Shown: piece after piece, positions 25,387-34,900 of the stretch
How the letters are laid out: every line of letters begins with the position of its first letter
Numbering within the stretch: the first letter of the stretch is position 1
Assembly: GCF_000503775.1 (NCBI RefSeq)
Contig: NZ_KI629785.1
Coordinates: 248,001-312,000 of the forward strand
Reading direction: 5' to 3'
From: Brevibacillus panacihumi W25
Lineage (GTDB): Bacteria > Bacillota > Bacilli > Brevibacillales > Brevibacillaceae
DNA: 64,000 bases
The notes under the pieces: generated by a model
What the model was told of the DNA's origin: nothing
What the model saw: only the letters and a program-made list of their open reading frames with translations
Database searches by the model: none
Translations under genes and position numbers: made by a program

Positions 25387-26374
25387 GTTCCTTCACTCCT
25401 AGAGCTTCACCGACTGCGTGCCAAACTCTTTTTTGTACATCTGCTACCTCGCCGCGGATCGTACAGCCTGCTGCCTTCGCATGTCCGCCTCCTCCAAATT
25501 GTTTGGCAATGACGGCGACGTCCACTCGGTCTCGCGCTCGCATGCTCACCTTGATAGCACCGGGTTCCGACTCTATAAAAGTAATGCCTACCTCGACTCC
25601 TTCGATGTTGCGGCAGTAGTTGACCAGTCCGCCAGCATCCTCGCGCTGTGCCCCTGCTTCTTCAAAATCGGCGGGCTGAACGGTAATGGAGGCTACCTGA
25701 TTTTGATGCGTCAGAATGAGGGTCTGGAGAGCTCGGCGAAGGATATTCACATGCGCCAGAGTGATTTCCTCCAGACAGCGCTCCGCCACTTCTCCAGGTT
25801 TTACCCCGTATGTAAGCAATTGTGCAGCGATTTCCATCACCCGAGGGGAAGTATTGGAGTAGCGAAAGCCTCCGGTATCTGTCAACAGGCCCGTATAGAT
25901 GCACAAGGCCAGCTCTTTGTCAAAAGGAACCCCTGCTTCAACGGCAACATCATACAAGATCTCGGCAGTCGCTGCTGCATCCGTCCGTATCAGGTTGAAT
26001 GTACCAAAGGCGTCATTCGTCGGGTGATGATCGATATTGAGCAGTACCGCGTCAGACGCAAAGAGAGACCGTACATCACCCATCCGCGACTCATCGGCGC
26101 AGTCGACGGCGATTACGGCCCCGAACGTCTCATCTAGCGGTTGCTGGGATAGATTGCGGAGAAGCTCAAAGCGAGGGAGGAAGGAAAATTTCTCGGGAGT
26201 CTCTCCTTCATTGATCACGATGTATGTTTTTCCTAATTTCTCCAGAATCAAAGCGACTCCTAGTGCCGAGCCGGTCGCGTCGCCATCTGGATTGACATGA
26301 GAAAGAACCAGGAAGCGGTCATGTTCCTTCATGAATTGTGCCGCTTCCTTGATCTGTTCCTGATTATGATTCAT
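25379..26374 (-). CDS. nrnA: DHH-family phosphoesterase, NrnA-like oligoribonuclease/pAp phosphatase
   Basis: 331 residues with the DHH signature NPDGDATGS (about 28-36), VDCADESR (about 90-97) and IDHHPTND (about 114-121), and the DHHA1 RNA-binding motif GGGGHAKAAG near the C-terminus. The family degrades nanoRNA and dephosphorylates pAp. The ATG at 26374 follows AAGGGG and overlaps the rbfA stop by 11 bases; the open frame extends 77 codons upstream inside rbfA without family similarity. Synteny between rbfA and truB is common in Bacillota, although B. subtilis nrnA lies elsewhere. Confidence 0.9.
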   Translation of the reverse strand: MNHNQEQIKEAAQFMKEHDRFLVLSHVNPDGDATGSALGVALILEKLGKTYIVINEGETPEKFSFLPRFELLRNLSQQPLDETFGAVIAVDCADESRMGDVRSLFASDAVLLNIDHHPTNDAFGTFNLIRTDAAATAEILYDVAVEAGVPFDKELALCIYTGLLTDTGGFRYSNTSPRVMEIAAQLLTYGVKPGEVAERCLEEITLAHVNILRRALQTLILTHQNQVASITVQPADFEEAGAQREDAGGLVNYCRNIEGVEVGITFIESEPGAIKVSMRARDRVDVAVIAKQFGGGGHAKAAGCTIRGEVADVQKRVWHAVGEALGVKEHE

Positions 26375-26729
26375 CCCGTTTTTCCCCTTCAGTGGAGATT
26401 TCCCGCAGGATTGTTTCGATTTTGCTGCCGTAGTCGATGGACTCATCCAGCTTGAAAACAAAGTCAGGGATATGGCGCAGTTTGACGCGCTTGCCGATCT
26501 CTGTGCGCAAATACCCTTTTGCCTTATGCAGTCCGGCGAGAGATGCCTTGCGCTCTTCCTCGCTTCCAAAGATGCTGACAAAGACCTTAGCCAATTGAAG
26601 ATCACTTGTTACCTCTACATCTGTAACGGTCACAAAGCCGACGCGAGGGTCTTTTAATCCTCGTTGCAAGACGATGCTCAACTCTTTCTTGATCTCCTCG
26701 CCTACGCGACTCATGCGTGTTTTGTTCAT
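26364..26729 (-). CDS. rbfA: ribosome-binding factor A
   Basis: 121 residues, a KH-like single domain starting MNKTRMSRVGEEIKKELSIV, typical RbfA length. It binds the 30S subunit late in assembly near 16S helix 1. The ATG at 26729 follows GGAGGTGAAT at good spacing; upstream in-frame ATG codons lack a ribosome site and would run into ylxP. Part of the infB transcription unit. Confidence 0.94.
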   Translation of the reverse strand: MNKTRMSRVGEEIKKELSIVLQRGLKDPRVGFVTVTDVEVTSDLQLAKVFVSIFGSEEERKASLAGLHKAKGYLRTEIGKRVKLRHIPDFVFKLDESIDYGSKIETILREISTEGEKRDES

Positions 26730-26751
26730 TCTATTCACCTCCGTCGCCTGC

Positions 26752-27033
26752 TTACTCATAGTATTCCGTATCCGCAGCAATCAACTCTACGCCGGGATGG
26801 ATTTCCACGAGTCGAATCGCGGCCTGAATCTCCTGTTGCAAAAAAGAGACCTCATTAGCAACGGCAGCGATACCCAAGACGGTACGCTGCCACTGCTCCT
26901 GGTAAGCCACCTCTGCTACGGAGAGGTTGAATCGACTCCGCAGCTTGCCGATCACACTTTTGACGATGGCTCGTTTCTCTTTCAAGTTTTGGCATGCGGG
27001 CAGAAACAGTTCAATCCGCGCACCTACTACCAT
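26752..27033 (-). CDS. ylxP: DUF503 family protein YlxP
   Basis: 93 residues starting [21 protein letters not shown]. The LKEKR motif and SVAEVAYQEQWQRTVLGIAAV are typical of the DUF503/YlxP family, found next to infB and rbfA and of unknown function, probably ribosome- or translation-linked. The ATG shares one base with the infB stop (TAATG). The longer open frame into infB is not supported. Confidence 0.92.
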   Translation of the reverse strand: MVVGARIELFLPACQNLKEKRAIVKSVIGKLRSRFNLSVAEVAYQEQWQRTVLGIAAVANEVSFLQQEIQAAIRLVEIHPGVELIAADTEYYE

Positions 27034-29567
27034 TATTGCTTCACTTCTACCATGACGAATGCTTCGATCACATCGCCAACCTTGATGTCGTGGAATCGTT
27101 CCAAGGTCAAGCCACATTCATAGCCAGCTGCAACATCTTTTGCATCGTCCTTGAAGCGCTTCAAGGTATCGAGCTTGCCTTCGTAGATTACAATACCTTC
27201 GCGAATCACGCGGGCACCAGCATCGCGGCTCAGTTTTCCTTCCGTTACATAGCATCCGGCAATGTTCCCGATCTTGGACACCTTGAACACTTCACGGATT
27301 TCAGCCTGGCCGATGATGTTCTCTTTATACACGGGATCCAGCATCCCTTTCAGGGCTTGCTCAATCTCTTCAATAACCGTATAGATGACGCGATGCAGTC
27401 GAATATCGATCTTCTCTTGCTCAGCCATGCTGCGTGCGTTTGGCTCAGGACGTACGTTAAAGCCAATCACGATTGCGTTGGACGCATTTGCAAGTGTTAC
27501 GTCAGATTCAGTAATCGCCCCAACACCGGTATGAATGATTTTCACACGCGTACCGTTCACATCGATTTTCTCCAGAGAGCCACGCAGAGCTTCCACGGAA
27601 CCTTGAACGTCCCCTTTTACAATCAGGTTGAGCTCTTTAATGTCTCCTTCCTGAATGTGTTGGAACAGATCGTCCAGGGATACACGCGTGTTTTCACGGC
27701 GCTCGGATTCACGCTGCTTGGATGCGCGAGCTTCACCGATTGCACGAGCTTTCTTCTCATCTTCAAAGACCATGAATTGATCCCCGGCTTGAGGCACATC
27801 ATTCAGACCCGTGATTTCAACCGGTGTGGACGGACCCGCTTCTTTCAGACGGCGACCTTTGTCGTTGACCATCGCACGTACACGGCCATGAGCGGAGCCT
27901 ACTACGATCGGATCACCTACACGCAATGTCCCATGCTGAACCAGAATCGTAGCGACAGGACCGCGTCCTTTGTCCAGCTCTGCTTCGACGACAGTACCGC
28001 GAGCGCGTTTGTCTGGATTTGCTTTCAGCTCCTGAACTTCGGAAACGAGCAAAATGTATTCGAGCAACTCCTCGATACCGATGCGTTGTTTGGCGGAAAT
28101 GGGCGAGAAGATGGTGTCGCCGCCCCACTCTTCAGAAACCAGCTCGTACTCGGTCAGCTCCTGCTTGACGCGGTCGATGTTTGCCTCCGGCTTATCAACC
28201 TTGTTGACCGCTACGATGATCGGTACCCCAGCTGCCTTGGCATGGCTGATCGCTTCGACTGTTTGAGGCTTAACGCCGTCATCTGCTGCAACGACCAGGA
28301 TGGTAATATCCGTGATTTGCGCACCACGAGCACGCATTGTTGTGAAGGCCGCGTGACCAGGTGTATCCAGGAAGGTAATCTTCTTCCCTTTGATTTCAAC
28401 TTGGTACGCACCGATATGCTGCGTGATTCCGCCTGCTTCCCCTGCGACCACATTCGTGGAGCGAATGGCGTCCAGCAAGGTTGTTTTTCCGTGGTCAACG
28501 TGACCCATGATCGTAACGACTGGAGGGCGCTCCTGCATTTTGTCTGGTTCGTCCACTTCTTCCAGCGTTTCGAAATTGGTTTCGTCGATAACGATCTTTT
28601 CTTCGACCTCGACGTTGTATTCCGCACAAATCAATTGGATGGCATCGCTGTCCAAATACTGGTTAATCGTTGCCATAATACCCAAATTAAACAACTTTTT
28701 AATGATTTCCGCCGGTTCCTTGCGCAGTTTTACCGCCAACTCGTTTACTGTCAGCGAGTCCTGGAAGGTAATTTTTGCAGGTGGTTCCAATACGGGACGA
28801 GGCGTTTGCTGACCACGTCCGCTATGGCGGTTGCGTCCTTGGTTGCGGTTATTGCCGCCGCGGAAAGGCTGGCTCTTCTTATTGTCTTCAAACGTTTTCT
28901 TGGTCGGAGGAGCTTTCTTGATCTTCTCGCGTTTTTCCAAGCCAACATTGGAAGGAAGCTTCACTTTGTCCTCAAACTCTTCTCCAGTACGGCCTTCAAC
29001 TTGTGCATCCGCAGTTTGGTTTTGCGGCCGTGGCTGATTTTGAGGGCGATTCTGGTTTTGGTTTTGTGGCCGCTGGTTTTGCGGTCTTTGCTGATTGGAT
29101 GTCTGCGGCTTGCGGTCAGTCTGTTTTGCGGGTTGACTTCTCATATGGTTTGGTTTTCTCTCCTGATTCTTCCCCTGATTTTTCCCCTGTTGAGGACGTT
29201 GCGAATCTGAACGCTTGCTGTTGCCCGTGCTGCGTTCGCGATCTGCTGGACGATCAGCCTTGGCTGGCTGAGCAGACGAGCCTTGACCTGCTTGCTGTGA
29301 ACGAGCTTGTTGTCCTCTGGAGTCACTGGGGCGTCGTTGATCGTCTGCTTGTTTGGCTTTCGTCTCGGATGCAGGCGCTGTGCGCGGTTCCGGTTTAGCG
29401 GCCCCGGCTCTCAGCTTCGCCATGTGATCCTCGATCTTCTTGATCGTCCCTTCTTCCATGATACTCATATGGTTTGCCACTTCGATATTTAAACGCTTAA
29501 GCAAATTAAGGATTTCCTTACTGCTCATGTTGTGTTGTTTGGCATATTCATACACACGTGTCTTCAA
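27033..29567 (-). CDS. infB: translation initiation factor IF-2
   Basis: 844 residues. An N-terminal IF2-N helix (about 1-52), a long disordered Gln/Asn/Arg/Pro-rich linker (about 55-260, with repeated PQNQ units), a second IF2-N domain (about 268-325), the GTPase with P-loop GHVDHGKT at 355-362 and NKVD, then domains II-IV binding fMet-tRNA. It positions initiator tRNA and joins subunits. ATG at 29567. It lies in the rimP-nusA-ylxR-ylxQ-infB operon. Confidence 0.97.
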   Translation of the reverse strand: MKTRVYEYAKQHNMSSKEILNLLKRLNIEVANHMSIMEEGTIKKIEDHMAKLRAGAAKPEPRTAPASETKAKQADDQRRPSDSRGQQARSQQAGQGSSAQPAKADRPADRERSTGNSKRSDSQRPQQGKNQGKNQERKPNHMRSQPAKQTDRKPQTSNQQRPQNQRPQNQNQNRPQNQPRPQNQTADAQVEGRTGEEFEDKVKLPSNVGLEKREKIKKAPPTKKTFEDNKKSQPFRGGNNRNQGRNRHSGRGQQTPRPVLEPPAKITFQDSLTVNELAVKLRKEPAEIIKKLFNLGIMATINQYLDSDAIQLICAEYNVEVEEKIVIDETNFETLEEVDEPDKMQERPPVVTIMGHVDHGKTTLLDAIRSTNVVAGEAGGITQHIGAYQVEIKGKKITFLDTPGHAAFTTMRARGAQITDITILVVAADDGVKPQTVEAISHAKAAGVPIIVAVNKVDKPEANIDRVKQELTEYELVSEEWGGDTIFSPISAKQRIGIEELLEYILLVSEVQELKANPDKRARGTVVEAELDKGRGPVATILVQHGTLRVGDPIVVGSAHGRVRAMVNDKGRRLKEAGPSTPVEITGLNDVPQAGDQFMVFEDEKKARAIGEARASKQRESERRENTRVSLDDLFQHIQEGDIKELNLIVKGDVQGSVEALRGSLEKIDVNGTRVKIIHTGVGAITESDVTLANASNAIVIGFNVRPEPNARSMAEQEKIDIRLHRVIYTVIEEIEQALKGMLDPVYKENIIGQAEIREVFKVSKIGNIAGCYVTEGKLSRDAGARVIREGIVIYEGKLDTLKRFKDDAKDVAAGYECGLTLERFHDIKVGDVIEAFVMVEVKQ

Positions 29568-29588
29568 TGAACTTCACCCTTTCGTAAG

Positions 29589-29888
29589 TTAGGTGAGCAG
29601 ACGCTGAATGCTTTCCGCCAACTTCCCATCCGTTACCGCCACGGTTACTCGCCCATCTTTTCCGATCGCGTGTCCCAGTGAATATCGGTCTGTCGTGGTT
29701 ACACATGCAACACCGTAGTAGGAACATTTGTCTTGTACTTTTTTGGCGGTATTCCCAGATGCATCAGCCGCGAGCAACACCAGTCGGGCCTGACCGCTGC
29801 GAACAGCCTGCAGGACCAATTCCTCTCCGGTAATAATTTTCCTTGCCCGCATTGCCAATCCGAGTAGCTGCGCTGCCTTTGGGTTCAT
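29589..29888 (-). CDS. ylxQ: L7Ae-family ribosomal protein-like YlxQ
   Basis: 99 residues, an L7Ae/L30e/Gadd45 fold, starting MNPKAAQLLGLAMRARKIITG. The family binds kink-turn RNA; its cellular role beside nusA and infB is not established. ATG at 29888 overlaps the ylxR stop by 4 bases (ATGA). The seven extra upstream codons of the open frame overlap ylxR and are rejected. Confidence 0.92.
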   Translation of the reverse strand: MNPKAAQLLGLAMRARKIITGEELVLQAVRSGQARLVLLAADASGNTAKKVQDKCSYYGVACVTTTDRYSLGHAIGKDGRVTVAVTDGKLAESIQRLLT

Positions 29889-30175
29889 TGACCCATCATC
29901 TCCATCCACTGGTTACGAAAGGTATCATACTTTTCTTGAGAAATGGTGATGTTTAAGGCGCGTTCCAGCACTTTTTTCCATTTTCCCGATGCAAACGCAT
30001 CCGGTTTCAGGCAGCTATCTTGCCGACACACATAGGTACCGCGTCCTGCAGCCTTGCCAGTCAAATCGATGACAATCTCTTCTTCTGGTGTCCGGACTAC
30101 GCGGATTAATTCCTTTTTCGGAAACATTTCTTGGCAGACAATGCATTTACGCAAAGGGATCTTTTTTTGCTTCAT
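29885..30175 (-). CDS. ylxR: YlxR family (DUF448) RNA-binding protein
   Basis: 96 residues starting MKQKKIPLRKCIVCQEMF. The paired Cys (CIVC) and GRGTYVCRQ are the DUF448 hallmarks. The family has been proposed as a regulator or RNase P partner; not shown here. It is placed directly after nusA (2-base gap) and coupled to ylxQ. Confidence 0.92.
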   Translation of the reverse strand: MKQKKIPLRKCIVCQEMFPKKELIRVVRTPEEEIVIDLTGKAAGRGTYVCRQDSCLKPDAFASGKWKKVLERALNITISQEKYDTFRNQWMEMMGQ

Positions 30176-30177
30176 GA

Positions 30178-31269
30178 TTATTCGTTGTCCGCTCCTTCAT
30201 CGTCTTCTGCCTCTCTCGGATAGACGATGCCTTCTTGTTCCGCTTGCGACTCACTCTTGATGTCGATCTTCCAGCCAGTCAATTTGGCAGCAAGGCGGGC
30301 GTTTTGACCGCGTTTGCCAATCGCGAGCGAAAGTTGATAGTCAGGCACAATGACACGGGTCACTTTATCCGCGGCATTCACCTCGACATGCAGCACTTTC
30401 GCCGGGCTGAGTGCATTCGCGACATACTCGGACGGATCTTCAGACCAACGTACGATGTCGATTTTCTCACCTTTCAATTCCGTCACAATCGTCTGGACGC
30501 GCATTCCTTTTGGCCCTACACAGGCACCAACAGGGTCTACGTCTGGATTGATGGAATGAACAGCGATTTTAGAGCGGTCTCCAGCTTCACGAGCCACGGA
30601 CTTGATCTCTACGACGCCATCGTAAATCTCAGGCACTTCCAGTTCAAACAGGCGCTTCAGCAGGCCTGGATGTGTGCGGGATACGACAATCTGTGGACCT
30701 TTCGTGGTCTTTTCCACTTTGATAATGTACGCTTTAACCCGATCCTGCGACTTGAATTCCTCGGAAGGCATTTTTTCTGTGATAGGCATAACAGCTTCCG
30801 CTTTTCCCAGATCAATATAATAATTGCGTGCATCCATGCGCTGTACGACACCTGTCACGATGTCATCTTCGCGCTCGATAAACTCGCTGTAGATCAAGCC
30901 GCGTTCTGCCTCGCGGATGCGCTGTGTGACGACCTGTTTCGCAGTCTGAGCAGCGATACGGCCAAAGTCACGTGGAGTTACCTCGATTTCGACGATGTCC
31001 TCCAGGCGGAAGTTCGGATCAATCTCTTGTGCTGCTTCGAGGGAAATCTCCAGTCTCGGGTCAAGCACTTCCTCCACCACGTTCTTACGCGCGAACACGC
31101 GTACCAGTCCAGAATGACGATTCACATCAACCCGCACGTTTTGAGCAGAGTTGAAGTTTCTTTTGTATCCAGAGATAAGAGCTGCTTCAATGGCCTCGAT
31201 CAGTATATCTTTGGAGATGCCTTTCTCTCTCTCAATGGCTTCTAAAGCCTCAATAAAATCGCCGTTCAT
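30178..31269 (-). CDS. nusA: transcription termination/antitermination factor NusA
   Basis: 363 residues: N-terminal RNA polymerase-binding domain (about 1-125), S1 (about 130-200), KH1 and KH2 (about 200-345, with GPKGMRVQTI and IGKRGQNARLAAKLTGW), acidic tail. It lacks the acidic repeats of the E. coli protein, as usual in Bacillota. ATG at 31269 (MNGDFIEALEAIERE) after AAAGGAGGAGG; the longer frame includes that ribosome site. It modulates pausing and termination, and may act on its own operon leader at 31825-31844. Confidence 0.96.
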   Translation of the reverse strand: MNGDFIEALEAIEREKGISKDILIEAIEAALISGYKRNFNSAQNVRVDVNRHSGLVRVFARKNVVEEVLDPRLEISLEAAQEIDPNFRLEDIVEIEVTPRDFGRIAAQTAKQVVTQRIREAERGLIYSEFIEREDDIVTGVVQRMDARNYYIDLGKAEAVMPITEKMPSEEFKSQDRVKAYIIKVEKTTKGPQIVVSRTHPGLLKRLFELEVPEIYDGVVEIKSVAREAGDRSKIAVHSINPDVDPVGACVGPKGMRVQTIVTELKGEKIDIVRWSEDPSEYVANALSPAKVLHVEVNAADKVTRVIVPDYQLSLAIGKRGQNARLAAKLTGWKIDIKSESQAEQEGIVYPREAEDDEGADNE

Positions 31270-31311
31270 GACTTTCGTTGCCTCCTCCTTTACTACCACC
31301 AACCCTGTCTA

Positions 31312-31770
31312 TTAAAAGACGATTGCCATCCGGGCCGTGTCTATTTGTTCTTGGGAAATGACGTACGTTTTTTTCGCTTCCTTGACTGTAAGCTTGCTAT
31401 CCTCGAAGGAAATCAGTTCGCCTTCAAAGACAGTAGCTCCTTCTATCGGTTCTTTGGTCGTAATGTGAACATGTCGGCCGACAGCTTTCTTGAAGTCCTT
31501 ATCGTTGCGCAACGGACGTTCAGCGCCCGGTGACGAGACTTCCAGGAAATATGCAGTAGGAATCGGGTCTGATTCATCAAGTTTCTGGCTTAATTTCTCG
31601 CTCACAAGGGCACAGTCTTCGATGTCAATATTGCCGACTTCATTGTCGATGAACACGCGCAGAAACCAGTTGCTTCCTTCTTTTTTGTACTCGATGTCAA
31701 CCAGTTCCAGCCCCATCTCGTTCACAATGGGTGTGACCAGTTCGGTGACAATGTCCGTTACCTTGCTCAA
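31312..31770 (-). CDS. rimP: ribosome maturation factor RimP
   Basis: 152 residues with the RimP N-terminal alpha/beta domain ([20 protein letters not shown]) and C-terminal SH3-like domain; conserved [11 protein letters not shown]. It supports 30S maturation. The start is TTG at 31770, 7 bases after AAGGAGG, with no nearby in-frame ATG. It is the first gene of the nusA-infB operon, behind promoter 31883-31911. Confidence 0.95.
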   Translation of the reverse strand: MSKVTDIVTELVTPIVNEMGLELVDIEYKKEGSNWFLRVFIDNEVGNIDIEDCALVSEKLSQKLDESDPIPTAYFLEVSSPGAERPLRNDKDFKKAVGRHVHITTKEPIEGATVFEGELISFEDSKLTVKEAKKTYVISQEQIDTARMAIVF

Positions 31771-31824
31771 GCAAGTACCTCCTTATCAGGTTTGAAATGA
31801 AGCATGAGGTCTAGCCAGAAAGAA

Positions 31825-31844
31825 AGAGTGGGTTTCCCCACTCT
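31825..31844 (-). terminator. intrinsic terminator in the rimP-nusA leader (attenuator)
   Basis: An 8-bp stem (31825-31832 with 31837-31844) and 4-base loop, followed on the minus strand by an interrupted T-tract (TTTCTTTCTGG). It is downstream of the promoter at 31883-31911, so it serves both as polC terminator and as an attenuator inside the rimP-nusA leader. Confidence 0.82.
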
Positions 31845-31882
31845 CGATCTGTCATGCGTATAAAACCAGTATTTCCAAAAAA

Positions 31883-31911
31883 ATTATAGCATAACAGCCC
31901 TTCGCTGACAA
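31883..31911 (-). promoter_or_regulatory. sigma-A promoter of the rimP-nusA-infB operon
   Basis: On the minus strand TTGTCA (31906-31911), 17 bases, then a perfect TATAAT (31883-31888) with extended TG. It lies between the polC stop and the terminator hairpin at 31825, giving a leader of about 105 bases before the TTG start. Confidence 0.88.
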
Positions 31912-31942
31912 CCTTTGGATAACGCAGGTCCTGTCAGCATGC

Positions 31943-34900
31943 TTAGAATAAGGAAAGCTGGTTGGATTCCGGCAGTCCTTGCAATGCTCCCTGCTCTTCT
32001 AGGTACTCCAGAATCGTCTTGGAGATGCGGGAGCGGGACAGAAGATCCTCTTTGGAGAGGAATTCGCCTTCTTCTCTCGCTTTCACGATGTTGAGCGCGG
32101 CATTGGTACCGAGACCAGGAAGGGCATTGAACGGTGCCAGCAGGGAATTGCCCTCGATCAAAAAGCGCGTTGCATCCGATCTGTAGAGGTCCACGTTGGC
32201 GAAAGAGAATCCGCGCTCGACCATTTCCAGCGCCATTTCCAAAACAGTGAGCAGAGCTTTTTCCTTCGGTTGGGCGTCATGTCCCTTGCCCTCGATCTCC
32301 TCGATTTTTTGTCGGATCGCCGCCGAGCCTTTGACCATGAGCGGAATATCGAAGTCGTCCGCACGCACAGTAAAGTAGGTTGCGTAGAACTCCAGCGGGC
32401 GATGCACTTTGAAATAAGCGATCCGCACGGCCATCATGACGTAAGCGGTAGCATGCGCTTTGGGGAACATGTACTTGATCCGTTGGCAGGATTCAATGTA
32501 CCAGTCCGGCACATTGTTTTTGCGCATTTCCTCCTGATCTTCTTCGGGAACGCCTTTTCCTTTACGCACTGACTCCATGATCTTAAATGCCCGCGATGGC
32601 TCCAGACCCTTATAGATCAAGTAGACCATGATGTCGTCACGACAACCGATAACATCAGGGAGTTTGCACGTACCGTTGCGGATCAATTCCTGGGCGTTGT
32701 TCAACCAAACGTCGGTACCGTGGGACAGCCCTGAAATCTGCACGAGCTCGGCAAAGGTAGTCGGCTTGGTGTCTTCCAGCATCTGCCGCACAAATTTCGT
32801 CCCAAATTCTGGAATTCCAAGCGTGCCCATGTTTGTCCCGATTTGTTCCGGCGTCACACCCAATGCCTCGGTGGAACTGAAAATCGACATCGTTTTTTTG
32901 TCGTCGAGCGGAATGGTTTTCGGGTCCATCCCCGTCAAATCCTGCAGCATCCGAATCACTGTCGGATCGTCGTGTCCGAGGATGTCCAGCTTCAGCAAAT
33001 TGTCGTGGATCGAGTGGAAGTCAAAATGCGTCGTGCGCCACTCCGATTCATTGTCATCCGCCGGGAATTGGATCGGACAGAAGTCCTCGATTTCCATGTA
33101 ATCAGGAACAACGATAATGCCGCCCGGGTGCTGTCCGGTGGTTCGTTTCACACCCGTACAACCGTTTACTAACCGGGCAATTTCTGCATTTCGCAGTGTC
33201 AGCCCCCGCTCATCCGCATACTTGCGTACATAGCCGTAGGCGGTTTTTTCAGCAACGGTGCCGATGGTTCCCGCGCGATATACATAGTCTGCTCCGAACA
33301 GCTCCTGTGTGTATTTATGGGCTCGCGGCTGGTAATCACCGGAGAAGTTCAAGTCAATATCCGGGACCTTGTCCCCTTTGAAGCCAAGGAACGTCTCGAA
33401 GGGAATATCCTGCCCATCCTTCGCCAGACGCGTACCACATGAAGGACAATCCTTGTCTGGCAAGTCAAACCCTGACGCGATCGAACCGTCCGTAATAAAT
33501 TCGCTATGCTTGCACTCCGGACAACGATAGTGCGGCGGCAGCGGATTTACCTCGGTAATCTCCGACATCGTAGCGACGAAGGAAGAGCCTACCGATCCCC
33601 GCGAACCAACTAGATAGCCGTCCTGGAGCGATTTGGTCACCAGACGCTGTGAAATCAGGTAAATAACCCCGAATCCATGCTTGATAATGCTGTTCAGTTC
33701 TTTTTCCAGGCGTTTTTCGACGATTTCCGGCAACGGGTTGCCATATAAGGATGTTGCCCTGTCGTAGCACATTTGCCGCAATTCCTCATCTGCCCCTTCG
33801 ATGTTCGGGGTGTACAGCTTGTCGGGAATCGGGCTTACATCCTCGATCATGTCCGCGATCAGGTTGGTGTTGGTGACCACTACCTCATGCGCCGTCTCTT
33901 CTCCCAGGAAAGAGAAGGCTTCCAGCATCTCGTCTGTCGTGTGCAGGTAGAGAGGCGGCTGGTTGCCTGCTGTCGGATCACCCTTTGAAAGCAGGAAAAC
34001 ATCGCGGAAGATGTGATCCTCCGGGTTGAGAAAATGGACATCTCCTGTTGCGACCACTGGTTTGCCCAATTCCTTCCCAAGGTCCACAATCATGCGATGA
34101 TAGCCTTTCATCGTCTCCAGCGAAGGAATCTCCTCATTGCGCAACAGAGGCGAGTATTGAGAAACAGGCTGCAGCTCCAGATAATCGTAATAAGAGGCGA
34201 CCTCTTTGAGCTCTTCCGGTGACTTCCCGCGTAGAATAGCCTGCATCAGCTCACCCTCTTTGCAGGCTGTGCCGATCAACAACCCTTCCCGGTGTTTGTT
34301 CAACTGGCTGCGTTGAATCCGCGGCCAACGGTAGAATGTCTCGACGTGTGAACGACTGACGAGCTTGTAGAGGTTCTTCAAGCCCTCCTTGTTGCGCACC
34401 AGTATCGTCGCATGGAAAGGACGGCTGCTTTTGTAATCGGCATCCTCGTTGCTCTTTTCGTTCAATTCGGCCAACGACTGAATTGACGCCTCGCGAATAT
34501 CCTTGAGCATCTGCTGGAAGACGTGGGCCAAGGCGACTGTATCGTCCAAGGCACGGTGGGCGTTGACCAGTTCGACATTGAACTTTTTCGCCAGTGTTCC
34601 CAGACGGTAATTGCGCATTCCCTTATACATCATACGAGCCAGCGGCAGGGTATCAAGGAACGGATTACTCCACGGCTCCATACCGACACGTTTGGCGCAG
34701 GCATTGATAAAGGCCTTGTCAAACTCTGCATTGTGCGCGACCAGGACCGCATCCCCGGTAAACTCCTTGAATTTGCGCAGGACGACGTCCAGGGTCTCCT
34801 TTCCTCGCAGCATTTCGTTGGTAATTCCCGTAATTTCTGTCGTCTTTGGCCCGATTTCCAGCTGCGGATCAATTAATTCCGTCCATTGGTCAATGATTTC

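Noticed and set aside
26375..26605. 77-residue N-terminal extension of the NrnA-like protein
   Set aside because: It overlaps rbfA in another frame, has no family similarity, and a good ribosome site lies before the ATG at 26374.
26994..29210. 738-codon plus-strand open frame opposite infB
   Set aside because: It is a mirror of the highly conserved infB on the minus strand. Its translation is rich in Phe, Cys and His with no known domain, and there is no ribosome site or promoter.
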